Shown here in pieces: positions 15,991-24,767 of a DNA stretch of 34,405 nucleotides. This DNA is from Candidatus Wirthbacteria bacterium (GTDB lineage: Bacteria > Patescibacteriota > CG2-30-54-11). The position numbers were made by a program, and so were the translations under genes. The number at the start of each line of letters is the position of its first letter. Within the stretch, counting starts at the first letter, position 1. The stretch covers positions 1-34,405 of the forward strand of contig CAISZI010000032.1 in assembly GCA_903889905.1 (NCBI GenBank), in the 5' to 3' direction. Below the pieces are notes generated by a model. It was not told where the DNA came from and did not search any database. It was given only the letters and a program-made list of their open reading frames with translations.

Positions 15991-16725
15991 ATGCCCGGCA
16001 CGTTGTATCTGGTGGGAGTGGATATTGGGAACCGTGAAGACGTCACGCTGCGGGCGCGACGGATTTTGGGCGAAGTTGATGTCGTGGCTGTAGAAGAAAT
16101 GGCGCCGTGTGACAGAATCCTTAACCAGCTCAAAATTGTGCCCAAAGCCGTGGTGTTGTTTAATGAACACAATCATGAGTCGCAAGTGCCGCTGATCTTG
16201 TCCTGGCTCCAATCCGGCCAGTCCGTGGCGCTGATGTCCGATACCGGCATGCCGGTGATGGCTGATCCGGGGCAGGATCTGGTGCGGCTTGCCGCCATGC
16301 AGAACATCCCGATTGTCCCGATTCCCGGGGTTGCTTCGATGGTCGCGGCGCTTACGGTGGCGGGTTTTCGCATGCATCATTTTTATTATATGGGTTTTTT
16401 GCCACGCCAGAGCGAGCAACGACAGCAGGCTTTCCGCGCACTGGTCGACGAGCAACTGACGACACTGGTGATGGAAACCCCCTATCGGTTGAGTGCGATC
16501 ATGGATGATTTGGAAGCCATTCTGCCCAGTCGCCGCATGGCCCTGGCCTGGAATTTGACCATGCAAGATGAAATGATCCTGCGCGGCACACCGCCCGAAA
16601 TCAAGGCACAGATCGTTGCCCTGGGGTTGAAAAAAGGTGAGTTTGTCCTGGTTATCGAAGGTATTGAACCCAAACCAAAAGTATCCAAAAAGGATCGCTA
16701 TGGCCTTTTACGATCAGACGACTGA
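15991..16725 (+). CDS. rsmI: 16S rRNA 2'-O-ribose methyltransferase RsmI
   Basis: SAM-dependent tetrapyrrole-methylase-fold enzyme that in known bacteria methylates the 2'-OH of C1402 in 16S rRNA. Family signs are LYLVGVDIGNREDVTLRA at the N-terminus (for ATPIGNLxD), SDTGMP at 83-88, the DPG turn, PIPGVAS and a GFLP segment. METPYRL is the equivalent of the family's YESPHRL. At 244 residues it is a little shorter than E. coli RsmI (~286), lacking much of the C-terminal tail. The start at 15991 is preferred over the ATG at 15979, because GGAGG (15981-15985) is correctly spaced only for 15991. The 3' end overlaps the ATPase gene by 26 nt. Confidence 0.85.
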   Translation: MPGTLYLVGVDIGNREDVTLRARRILGEVDVVAVEEMAPCDRILNQLKIVPKAVVLFNEHNHESQVPLILSWLQSGQSVALMSDTGMPVMADPGQDLVRLAAMQNIPIVPIPGVASMVAALTVAGFRMHHFYYMGFLPRQSEQRQQAFRALVDEQLTTLVMETPYRLSAIMDDLEAILPSRRMALAWNLTMQDEMILRGTPPEIKAQIVALGLKKGEFVLVIEGIEPKPKVSKKDRYGLLRSDD

Positions 16726-19303
16726 TGTTGTCCTCTCAGCTTTGCATGCCACGGCGGCGGGGCTTGATGCAGCTCACGTTGCCCAACGTCAACAGGAACA
16801 TGGGTTCAATGAACTCAAGGCCAAACAGACGGTTTCGGCCTGGAAACTGCTATTTGGGCAATTTCAGGATTTTTTGATCTGGATTTTGCTCGTCGCAGCG
16901 GTAGTGTCCTTTGTCATGGGCGAACGCATTGATGCCATCGCCATTTTTGCCATCGTGGTGATCAACGCCGTGCTGGGATTTGTACAGGAAATGCAGGCGG
17001 AAAAGTCGATCGCCGCGCTCAAAAACATGCAATCGCCCGAAGCCACGGTTCGCCGCGGTGGTGCGAAATTCAGGATTGCGGCACGCGAACTGGTGGTGGG
17101 TGACATTATTGAACTCGGCGAAGGCGATAAAATTCCTGCCGATGCCAGACTGCTTGAAGTGCACCAACTCCAGGTGGACGAATCGATCCTGACGGGTGAA
17201 TCCGTGCCCGTCGAGAAGGTGAGCACCGCCATTGCAGGCAAACAGGGGATTGGTGACCAGAAAAATTGCGTCTTTGGCAGTACGATCGTGACGCGTGGCA
17301 AAGGTTTGGCCGTGGTGATCAGGATTGGAATGCAAACCGAAGTTGGGCAGATTGCCGCCTCGGTCCAGGAAGACGACGACAAAGTGACGCCGATGCAAAA
17401 AAGTTTGGATAAACTCGGCAAGCAGCTCGGGATCTTGTGCCTTGTCCTGGTTGTTCCGGGCGCTGTGATTGGTATTATCGAAGGCAAAGATCCACTCTCG
17501 ATGTTCATGACAGCGGTTTCGCTCGCTGTCGCTGCGATCCCGGAGGGTTTGCCGATTGTGGTGACGCTGGCGCTGGCTTTTGGGACGAAACGTATGCTTA
17601 AGGTGGGCGCGCTGATTCGCCGCTTACCCGTTGTCGAAACGTTGGGATCGACAGATGTGATTTGTACCGATAAAACAGGTACGTTAACCCAGAACAAGAT
17701 GTCGGCCGAGCAGATCGCGGTGTTTGATGCTCAGGGTAAGTTAATGCCCCTGCCAACAACGGATTGGTTGCAGCAACATGGCGCAGCACAACAGGAATTT
17801 CTGACCAATGTCGTGCTTTGTAATGACGCAACCGCCCTGACCGGTGATCCCACCGAAATGGCGCTGGTCAAACTGGGAGAAATAGCAAATTTGGAGATTG
17901 GCAGATTGAGCCAAGTGCAGCCGCGTCTTGACGAAATTCCGTTTAATTCCACGGACAAATTCATGGGCACGTTGCATCGCTATGGCAGCCAGTATCGCGC
18001 TTATTTCAAAGGGGCGCTGGAAGTGGTTTTGCTGCACTGTACGCACGTCAGCACCGCTGCTAACAAATTGCTCCTGACCAGTGAGGATCGCCAGCAGATT
18101 ACCCTTACCGCCTCTGGCATGGCGGAGCAAGGGCTGCGGGTATTGGCTTTTGCCTATTACGACCAGCAGGATGACAAGCTTGGTACACCCCATGACTGGG
18201 TCTTTGGCGGCCTGGTCGCGTTACAGGATCCACCGCGGGCTGAAGTGCCGGCGGCTTTAGCAGAGTGTGCAGCAGCCGGCGTGCGTGTCGTGATGATCAC
18301 AGGCGACCATGCGGTGACGGCAGCCGCCATTGGTGCACAAATTGGTCTGCCCAAAAGCAAGACGCTGGTTGGTGCGGAGATTGACGCCCTCAGCGACGAA
18401 ATGTTTTTGGCAGCGATTGAAGAGCACAGTATTTATGCCCGCGTGTCGCCACAGAACAAATTACGCATCCTGCAGGCGCATCAATCCAAAGGTCGGATCG
18501 TCGCCATGACCGGGGATGGGGTGAATGATGCTGCGGCGATCAAAAAAGCGGATATCGGGATTGCCGTGGGCAGCGGCACCGACCTGGCCAAAGATGTTGC
18601 TGACATGATTTTGCTGGACGATAATTTTGCCACCATTGCCAAAGCGATACGCGAAGGCCGTAATATTTTTAATAACATCAAAAAATTTCTGCGTTACTTG
18701 ATTGGTGCCAACCTGGGCGAGGTGATGGTGGTGTTCTTGTCCATTTTGCTGGGCATGCCGCTGGTCCTGTATCCAATTCAGATTCTTTTTATCAATCTGG
18801 TCACGGATAGCTTGCCGGCTTTGGCTTTGACAGTGGATCAGGACGACCCGAGTGTGATGAACCGCCCGCCGATCAATCCCCAAAAAGAAATTTTAAGTGG
18901 CCTTTTGTCTTTTGCTTTGATCATTGGCACCCTCTGCACCGTCAGTGTTCTGGGCGTATTTATCTTAATCTGGAAGACAGGGGGTGGGTTGGAGCAGGCG
19001 CGGACTGCGGCGTTCGCGACGATGGTCATTTATGAATTTTTTGTGGTGTTTTCGGCCCGATCCGATCGCAGCGCCTTTGACCTGGGAATTTTCAGCAACA
19101 AGTATTTGTGGGGAGCGGTTGGTTTGGGTACTGCATTGCAACTGCTGGTCATTTATTTACCTTTTTTTCAGACAATTTTCAGAACAGTTGCATTGCCTAT
19201 GCAAAGTTGGGTGCCAATTCTCATCTCCGCATCATCGGGATTTGTCATTTTGGAATTTTTTCGATATCTTAGTAAACGATTTAGTGTCAGTCATAATCGT
19301 TAA
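16700..19303 (+). CDS. P-type Ca2+-transporting ATPase (P2A-like)
   Basis: Polytopic cation pump of 867 residues. It has the actuator motif TGES (165-168), the PEGLP signature in membrane helix 4 (281-285) and the phosphorylation site ICTDKTGTLT with Asp324. The hinge TGDGVNDAAAIKKADIG is near residue 600. The C-terminal membrane helices include an NLVTDSLPALAL segment like that of SERCA/PMR1-type pumps. The PEGLP form and this segment favour Ca2+ (or Mn2+) export over heavy-metal pumping. The ATG at 16700 has AAAAAGGA just upstream and overlaps rsmI; a longer frame from 16637 would only add residues inside rsmI. The next gene starts 9 bp after the stop, so the two likely share a transcript. 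Confidence 0.92.
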   Translation: MAFYDQTTDVVLSALHATAAGLDAAHVAQRQQEHGFNELKAKQTVSAWKLLFGQFQDFLIWILLVAAVVSFVMGERIDAIAIFAIVVINAVLGFVQEMQAEKSIAALKNMQSPEATVRRGGAKFRIAARELVVGDIIELGEGDKIPADARLLEVHQLQVDESILTGESVPVEKVSTAIAGKQGIGDQKNCVFGSTIVTRGKGLAVVIRIGMQTEVGQIAASVQEDDDKVTPMQKSLDKLGKQLGILCLVLVVPGAVIGIIEGKDPLSMFMTAVSLAVAAIPEGLPIVVTLALAFGTKRMLKVGALIRRLPVVETLGSTDVICTDKTGTLTQNKMSAEQIAVFDAQGKLMPLPTTDWLQQHGAAQQEFLTNVVLCNDATALTGDPTEMALVKLGEIANLEIGRLSQVQPRLDEIPFNSTDKFMGTLHRYGSQYRAYFKGALEVVLLHCTHVSTAANKLLLTSEDRQQITLTASGMAEQGLRVLAFAYYDQQDDKLGTPHDWVFGGLVALQDPPRAEVPAALAECAAAGVRVVMITGDHAVTAAAIGAQIGLPKSKTLVGAEIDALSDEMFLAAIEEHSIYARVSPQNKLRILQAHQSKGRIVAMTGDGVNDAAAIKKADIGIAVGSGTDLAKDVADMILLDDNFATIAKAIREGRNIFNNIKKFLRYLIGANLGEVMVVFLSILLGMPLVLYPIQILFINLVTDSLPALALTVDQDDPSVMNRPPINPQKEILSGLLSFALIIGTLCTVSVLGVFILIWKTGGGLEQARTAAFATMVIYEFFVVFSARSDRSAFDLGIFSNKYLWGAVGLGTALQLLVIYLPFFQTIFRTVALPMQSWVPILISASSGFVILEFFRYLSKRFSVSHNR

Positions 19304-19312
19304 AGGGGAATT

Positions 19313-20569
19313 GTGGTTAAAAGTATCTTCACCAAACTGTTGATCTTGCTTGCTGTTTTGCTTGTTTTTTCTCCAGTCATTTTTATCCTGATGAACAACC
19401 AGAAAATGGCCGAAGGATTCAATGGTTTTCTGGTACATTTTTTCCCCGGGTTCAAGCAGGGGCACGACAAGGAGCTCAACAATCTGGCTTTGAATCAGGT
19501 AGAAGTCAAAATCCAGGACAATGACCGGGGTAATTTCTTTTTGCCCGGACGTCAGTATTTTCTTCAACTACCCGCAGGATTTTCGATCTCGGCCTTTGCC
19601 ACCAATCTGGGCAATGTAGGTGCAATGGCACTCACTGATGACAAGCAATTGCTGGTCAGCATCCGCAAACCCGGCCAGATTCTCAAGCTCAAAGACAAAG
19701 GCGACGGTTTTGCGGAATCCTCCGTTTTGCTTGATAACATTGCCGATTTTGCTGCATTTACGTATGCCAAAGGCTATGTCTATGTGTTGTCAGATACTGG
19801 CCTGACGCGTTATCCGTATCAAGGTGGAACGCTGGACCAGACCAAAGGAGAAATGATCATTTCCGGTTATGTTCATGCCGGCGCGGCGGTCGCCAGCCTG
19901 TTTGTGTCGGAAGACAAAATCTTTCTTTCCTATCCTTCCAGTTGCCTGCTTTGCACCACTGATGAGGGCAAACGCGCCCGTATTTACAGCTATTCGCTGG
20001 ATGGCAAAAACGAGACACTGGTCGCTTCCGGCATACGTGAAGTTGGCGGAATTGCAGCAGCGGATGATGCTAAAATTTACTTCAATGACAACAAGCACGC
20101 CGGTCCCTTTGGTGCAACCGGATACGCGGAATTCAATGCTTTGACCGCTGGTAAGAATTATGGCTGGCCGTACTGCCATGACAATCAGATGGCCTATACA
20201 ACAGTCAAGTTGCCGAGTGACAATTACTGCACCACGACAGAACCGGCTTTTTTTAGTTATCCTGCTGATGCCCAGGTGCTTGCCCTGCGCTATGTCAACG
20301 ATGCCAAACTGCCTGATTATCTGCATGGCAGTTTTCTGTCAGTCCAAAATGGTTCCAGCGATACCGGTACTCCAGCTGGATACAAAGTCGTGCTGGTCAA
20401 TCCCAAAGCCACACGCGATATCGAAAAAATTCAGGACTTTGTTTATGGCTGGCTGTTAAGTCTCGACACCTGGGGCCGTCCAGTTGATGTGCTATCGGCT
20501 GGTAATGGTACCATGTATATTGACGAAGATTTGGCAGGGACTGTTTACCAGCTTAAGTACAAACCCTAA
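19313..20569 (+). CDS. Membrane-anchored sorbosone/glucose dehydrogenase-like beta-propeller
   Basis: 418 residues. An N-terminal hydrophobic segment (~6-26) should act as an uncleaved anchor or signal. The rest shows repeated beta-blade wording and the motif GKNYGWPYC (~280-288), typical of the GSDH/L-sorbosone dehydrogenase family of six-bladed propellers that use PQQ. Related proteins oxidise aldose sugars outside the membrane; no electron acceptor or PQQ biosynthesis gene is visible here, so catalysis is not certain. The start is GTG at 19313 with AAAGGGGAA upstream. It follows the Ca2+ ATPase by 9 bp; these propellers bind Ca2+, a possible but unproven link. The 3' end overlaps that of mnmA by 4 nt. 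Confidence 0.7.
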   Translation: MVKSIFTKLLILLAVLLVFSPVIFILMNNQKMAEGFNGFLVHFFPGFKQGHDKELNNLALNQVEVKIQDNDRGNFFLPGRQYFLQLPAGFSISAFATNLGNVGAMALTDDKQLLVSIRKPGQILKLKDKGDGFAESSVLLDNIADFAAFTYAKGYVYVLSDTGLTRYPYQGGTLDQTKGEMIISGYVHAGAAVASLFVSEDKIFLSYPSSCLLCTTDEGKRARIYSYSLDGKNETLVASGIREVGGIAAADDAKIYFNDNKHAGPFGATGYAEFNALTAGKNYGWPYCHDNQMAYTTVKLPSDNYCTTTEPAFFSYPADAQVLALRYVNDAKLPDYLHGSFLSVQNGSSDTGTPAGYKVVLVNPKATRDIEKIQDFVYGWLLSLDTWGRPVDVLSAGNGTMYIDEDLAGTVYQLKYKP

Positions 20570-21633
20570 GTGTCCGTGTCGTCAGTAATTGTGCCGCCGC
20601 CAAGACAGTATTGGCCATCATAAAAAACTGCGAATTGACCTGGGGCAATACCGGCATCCGGTTGCTGCAATTTGACTGTTGCCGCGGAGGCAGAGCGCAG
20701 CGTTATCGTTGCGGCTGTTTGCTGGGGGCCATGCCGCAGTTTGATCATCAGTTCTGAGGTTGTTGGTGTTTGCCCCGCAATCCAGTTGATGTTGTCCACG
20801 ACAAATTCGGAGCGAGCGCGAGTCAGCCTGTCGTATTGTTTACTGACTAATATTGTGTTTTGGACCACGTTTTTCTGGACGACATACCAGGGCCCGCCGC
20901 TGAGGCGAATGCCATGACGCTGGCCGATGGTATAAAAATAAAAGCCAGGGTGTTCGCCTATCGTTTTCCCGGTTTCGAACTCGACGATCGCGCCTGGTTT
21001 TTCACCCAGGTAAAATTTGAGGAATTCGTCGTAGGGGATTTTACCGAGGAAGCAAATGCCCTGACTGTCTTTGCGTTCTGCCGCAGGCAGGTTGAAGTCT
21101 TTGGCGAGCTGCCGGATTTGGGTTTTGGTGTAGGGTTGCAACGGGAACTGGGCACGGTGGATTTGCTGCTGGCTGAGCTGCGCCAGGAAGTAGGTCTGGT
21201 CTTTGATCGGGTCGGGAGTGGTGGTGAGCCAGGTGCTGCCATTTCTGCTTTCGGTACCGGCATAATGCCCTGTGGCGACGCGTTCAAACGAGGGATCAAT
21301 CCGATCATAAAAAACGCCAAATTTGATGCGTTCGTTGCACATCATGTCGGGATTGGGCGTGTGGCCGCGTTTTACCTCAGCAATGGTGTAAGCCACGACC
21401 CGGTCAAAGTATTCCTTTTGCAGGTTCAGGATGACAAGCGGAACATGCAGTTGCTCGCAAGTGGCATAGACATAGTCAAGGTCATCTTCCCATGGGCAAC
21501 TCCCAAGGTACTGGAGTTCGTCCTCGAGCCAGATTTTGAGATAGTATGCAGTCACGTCGTGGCCTTGCTGCTGCAGGAGCGCCAGCGCAACAGAACTATC
21601 CACACCACCAGAGACGAGCACTGCAATTTTCAT
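20566..21633 (-). CDS. mnmA: tRNA-specific 2-thiouridylase MnmA
   Basis: Installs 2-thiouridine at position 34 of tRNA-Lys/Glu/Gln using ATP and a sulfur donor. The PP-loop SGGVDSS is at 8-14. The catalytic cysteines are Cys99 (in DMMCNERIKFG) and Cys194 (in KDSQGICFLGK). GHY follows the ATP domain, and the C-terminal beta-barrel has YDGQYCLGGG. At 355 residues the length is normal. The ATG at 21633 has only a poor Shine-Dalgarno. A strong terminator for the upstream rpmA lies 29 bp before it, so mnmA likely has its own promoter or lives on readthrough. Confidence 0.95.
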   Translation of the reverse strand: MKIAVLVSGGVDSSVALALLQQQGHDVTAYYLKIWLEDELQYLGSCPWEDDLDYVYATCEQLHVPLVILNLQKEYFDRVVAYTIAEVKRGHTPNPDMMCNERIKFGVFYDRIDPSFERVATGHYAGTESRNGSTWLTTTPDPIKDQTYFLAQLSQQQIHRAQFPLQPYTKTQIRQLAKDFNLPAAERKDSQGICFLGKIPYDEFLKFYLGEKPGAIVEFETGKTIGEHPGFYFYTIGQRHGIRLSGGPWYVVQKNVVQNTILVSKQYDRLTRARSEFVVDNINWIAGQTPTTSELMIKLRHGPQQTAATITLRSASAATVKLQQPDAGIAPGQFAVFYDGQYCLGGGTITDDTDT

Positions 21634-21661
21634 GGGAAATCAGCTTGGGATTAAAATAGTC

Positions 21662-21689
21662 AAAAAAAGGACATGCGTGTGGCATGTCC
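21662..21689 (-). terminator. Rho-independent terminator after rpmA
   Basis: A perfect 8-bp stem (21669-21676 with 21682-21689) has a 5-nt loop, followed on the minus strand by seven T residues (21662-21668). It lies ~30 bp after the rpmA stop and just before mnmA. Confidence 0.9.
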
Positions 21690-21718
21690 CTGCAGAAATT
21701 GCAAATGTCAGGCCAGTG

Positions 21719-21997
21719 TTATTTGGCGACGACGGAAACAAAGGTGCGTTCGCGCAGTTTGCCGCTGAAATCGCGGACTTTTTTTTCGTTAAATTTAACC
21801 ACACCATCAGCCATGGCATAGATGCTGCTGTTGCGGGCAACTTTGACGTTTTTGCCAGGATGCCATTTGGTGCCATTCTGGCGGACGATAATGTCACCAG
21901 GACCAACAGGTTGACCAGCATAAATTTTAACACCCAGGCGTTGTCCGGGGCTGTTCCGGCCGTTTTTGGTTTTACCACCCGATTTAATATGCGCCAT
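21719..21997 (-). CDS. rpmA: 50S ribosomal protein L27
   Basis: Part of the peptidyl-transferase side of the large subunit. 92 residues beginning MAHIKSGGKTKNGRNSPGQRLGVK, the standard L27 N-terminus with no Firmicute-type cleaved leader. It continues with GDIIVRQNGTKWHPGKNV and a basic C-terminal part, as in the family. AAGGAC precedes the ATG at 21997. Usually rpmA follows rplU; here it instead follows the Trm11-like gene with 14 bp between, and no rplU is nearby. Confidence 0.97.
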   Translation of the reverse strand: MAHIKSGGKTKNGRNSPGQRLGVKIYAGQPVGPGDIIVRQNGTKWHPGKNVKVARNSSIYAMADGVVKFNEKKVRDFSGKLRERTFVSVVAK

Positions 21998-22011
21998 TTG
22001 ACTGTCCTTAA

Positions 22012-23256
22012 CTAAGTTTTGCTTAAAATGATGATCTCGCGACCAATGATTTGCCGGGGGCGGGAATAAATGTAGGAACCGTAGGCAGTGGGTTGCTGAA
22101 TCGCAAGCACACTGAGTCTTGCCGACAGATCTTCCTCAAACCAGCTCTCGAGATTGTATCCAATTTGCTTGATATCGTCAAGAATCAGCTCCAGGAGTGA
22201 TACTTTACTCTGCAGATAATACGGTAATGACATGACGATCAGCGCCTCGGGCCGCAGCACTTTCCGCAGAGCGACAAAGACTTCGTGGTAGAGTTTGATC
22301 AACTGCTGGTTCTGATGGTGGATCTGTTCCAGGGCGGGCGGCCGCAAAAAAAGTTCACCCAGAAAACCTTCGGAGACAATCGCACTGACCGCTTCCATGC
22401 CCAGCGCCTGGTGAATTTTTTGCGCCGGCTGGGTGAGCAGAGCATAGTTTGCCTGAAGCGGAATCCACTTTTGGAATTTTTTGGCAAACCAAATGAGGTT
22501 GGCTTGCGCGGTATTGATCGCGTCTTTGCTGATGTCGCTGCCAACGGTCTGGTAACCCATGAGCATCGCTTCCTGCAAAATCGTGCCGCTGCCACAAAAA
22601 GGGTCCAGCACAAGCGGCGCGCTAACGGTGATCGGATTTTTGCCATGCAGGGCAAGGTTGAGCAGGATCTGGCAGAGTTTGAGCGGCATCATGCCTTCAT
22701 CGCTGGGCCGAAGTGGCCGGCCTTCGTCACGATCGTGGTAAAAATCCACATTCTGCACGGCCAGCGTCGAACATAGGGCATAACCGGTGGGTGTTTCGAT
22801 AATGTTGAGGTCAAAGCCTTTTTCATTATCCAGCTGGTTGTGGGTGATCTGGGCAGCGCTCAGGTGAACTCCTCCAACAGGTAGCACGTAGCGTAGTTTG
22901 ACCAGCGCTTTGGCCAGGTGCGCGATTTCGTTCAAATCGAGTGGATGAGGTCCCAAGTAGTTAAAACCCACACTTAATTTGCCCGTATTATCAATCGTCT
23001 GCAGCCAGCTGACGATCACGTGCACCAGATTTTCCTTGTCCTGGTCGGGGACACTCGGGAGCGGTGTACAGATTTTGGTGGTACCTCCCAAGCCTGGCAG
23101 ATGGGCAAGCACTTCGTTTTTGGTTAGTGACAATTTGAGGGTCACGGCTGTCGGGTACAGGCTGACGACTTCCCCGGGGCCAACCGCAAATACCCGGCAC
23201 AGCTCAGCCAGGCTGAGCACAGGGTGATTACCAAAAATAAAGGTGTATTGAGGCAT
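22012..23256 (-). CDS. Trm11/TrmG10-like RNA methyltransferase
   Basis: 414 residues. The C-terminal Rossmann domain has the SAM motif LDPFCGSGTILQEA (217-230), preceded by DRDEGRPLRPSDEGMMPLKL, a pattern seen in the archaeal/eukaryotic tRNA guanine-10 N2-methyltransferases. Residues 1-~180 look like the N-terminal RNA-binding part (THUMP-like, weak). The catalytic (D/N)PPY motif expected ~70 residues after the SAM motif is replaced by SEGFLG, which may change the target atom or reflect a lineage subtype. The ATG at 23256 has no Shine-Dalgarno. A TATAAT lies 26 bp upstream, so the leader is short. It heads a rpmA-containing operon. A DNA methyltransferase label is possible but less likely. 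Confidence 0.72.
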   Translation of the reverse strand: MPQYTFIFGNHPVLSLAELCRVFAVGPGEVVSLYPTAVTLKLSLTKNEVLAHLPGLGGTTKICTPLPSVPDQDKENLVHVIVSWLQTIDNTGKLSVGFNYLGPHPLDLNEIAHLAKALVKLRYVLPVGGVHLSAAQITHNQLDNEKGFDLNIIETPTGYALCSTLAVQNVDFYHDRDEGRPLRPSDEGMMPLKLCQILLNLALHGKNPITVSAPLVLDPFCGSGTILQEAMLMGYQTVGSDISKDAINTAQANLIWFAKKFQKWIPLQANYALLTQPAQKIHQALGMEAVSAIVSEGFLGELFLRPPALEQIHHQNQQLIKLYHEVFVALRKVLRPEALIVMSLPYYLQSKVSLLELILDDIKQIGYNLESWFEEDLSARLSVLAIQQPTAYGSYIYSRPRQIIGREIIILSKT

Positions 23257-23260
23257 TAAA

Positions 23261-23289
23261 TTGACAAAGAATTAGGGGCTAATTATACT
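23261..23289 (+). promoter_or_regulatory. Strong promoter for secDF and the downstream cluster
   Basis: Consensus TTGACA at 23261-23266, 17-bp spacer, TATACT at 23284-23289. It is located 50-75 bp before secD, with the -10 overlapping the divergent -10 of the Trm11-like gene. Confidence 0.75.
23282..23287 (-). promoter_or_regulatory. Divergent -10 element for the Trm11-like gene
   Basis: Minus-strand TATAAT (rc of 23282-23287) lies 25 bp before the ATG. The -35 is poor. It shares bases with the secD -10, so the two directions may compete. Confidence 0.45.
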
Positions 23290-23337
23290 CAGGTTTGTGG
23301 AAATTTTAGGAATTACTTTTTACCGAGACCAAAACCA

Positions 23338-24765
23338 ATGAAACGACGCCGGACGCTCACGTATCTTGGATTAGCGCTACTTACGGTGGTGGCGATATTG
23401 ATCGCGTTCCCGACCGTCAAATTCAATTTTAACCTATTTGGCAAAAACATCAAAGGCACGATTGCGGGTCCTGACCTGAATTTTACTGTTCCACTGACCA
23501 ATATCAAGGTCAATAAACAGATCAAAATCTGGGAAGGGTTGGATCTCAAGGGCGGCATCCGCCTCGTTTATCAGGCAGACATGACGCCTATCAAGGCCGC
23601 TGACCGAGCCACCAAGCTGAATGAAGTCGTCGCCAAAATTGAAAATCGTATCAACAAACTGGGTGTCACCGAGCCGATTGTGCAAAGCAGCATATCGGGT
23701 GACAATTATCGTGTCCAGGTGGAAATACCGGGCATCAACAATGTCGATGAAGCGAAGAAACTGATTGGCACCACGGCACAGCTGGATTTTCGCGAATTGC
23801 AGTCCGTGCCCGCCAATCTGCAGGCCACGGATGCCAATGGCAATCCGGTTAGTGCGACACAGCAAATGGCCTATGTTCCAGTTGGCCTAACCGGCAATGA
23901 TTTTTATCGTGCCTATGCAGATATTGACCGTGACCAGAACAGTAAAGATTATAATAAGCCGATTGTACGATTTGAATTTAATGACAGTGCTGTTCAGAAA
24001 TTCAGTGATCTGACGCAAAGGCTAAGCACCAGCGGCGGATACCTGGCGGTGTTTTTGGATAACCAGTTGATTTTTGGGCCAGCTACGACCACGCACATTG
24101 CCGATGGTAAAGGTCAGATTACCGGTATGACCGATGCCAATGCCGTCAAGACGCTCTCCATTGAACTCAACGAAGGCGCTTTGCCCGTGCAGATCACGAC
24201 AGTGAGCGAGGAAGTGATCAGCCCCACGCTGGGCAGTGATTCCATCCGCAAAAGTCTGATCGCCGGTGTTATCGGTATGCTGGCTGTCTGCATCATGATG
24301 ATCTGGTATTACCATTTGCCGGGTGCGGTAGCCGTGGTGGCGCTGTTTTTGTACACCTTGTTTTCCATCAGCATCTTTAAACTTGTTCCGGTGACCATGA
24401 CGTTGTCGGGGATTGCGGCGTTTATCCTGTCTGTGGGTATGGCGGTGGACGCCAACATCCTGATTTTTGAACGGTTCAAAGAAGAGCTGCGTCTGGGTAA
24501 AACCCTGCACACGGCGCTGGACGTTGGGTTTAAACGTGCCTGGACTTCGGTGCGGGATTCCAACGTTTCGAGCCTGATCACCTGTTTTATTCTTTACTAT
24601 TTTGGTAGCGGTACGATCCGTGGCTTTGCCTTTACGCTGGCGCTGGGTATACTGATCAGTCTGTTTACCGCCATTACCGTGACCCGTAACTTGCTGGATT
24701 TAGTCCTGAGCCAGAAGGTGTTTCATGACCTAAGCTGGTATGGTATCAACAAGAAGGAAAATTAA
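23338..24765 (+). CDS. secD: Protein translocase subunit SecD
   Basis: Membrane partner of SecYEG that helps pull exported proteins through using the proton gradient. 475 residues. There is an N-terminal helix (~9-25), the signature GLDLKGGIRLVYQ (67-79), periplasmic domains (~80-300), then five C-terminal helices (~310-465). The latter include GMAVDANILIFERFKEELR, which contains the conserved Asp/Asn needed for proton coupling. Shorter than E. coli SecD (615), as in many Gram-positives. No clear Shine-Dalgarno precedes the ATG. It overlaps no neighbour; secF begins 3 bp after its stop. Confidence 0.95.
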   Translation: MKRRRTLTYLGLALLTVVAILIAFPTVKFNFNLFGKNIKGTIAGPDLNFTVPLTNIKVNKQIKIWEGLDLKGGIRLVYQADMTPIKAADRATKLNEVVAKIENRINKLGVTEPIVQSSISGDNYRVQVEIPGINNVDEAKKLIGTTAQLDFRELQSVPANLQATDANGNPVSATQQMAYVPVGLTGNDFYRAYADIDRDQNSKDYNKPIVRFEFNDSAVQKFSDLTQRLSTSGGYLAVFLDNQLIFGPATTTHIADGKGQITGMTDANAVKTLSIELNEGALPVQITTVSEEVISPTLGSDSIRKSLIAGVIGMLAVCIMMIWYYHLPGAVAVVALFLYTLFSISIFKLVPVTMTLSGIAAFILSVGMAVDANILIFERFKEELRLGKTLHTALDVGFKRAWTSVRDSNVSSLITCFILYYFGSGTIRGFAFTLALGILISLFTAITVTRNLLDLVLSQKVFHDLSWYGINKKEN

Positions 24766-24767
24766 CC

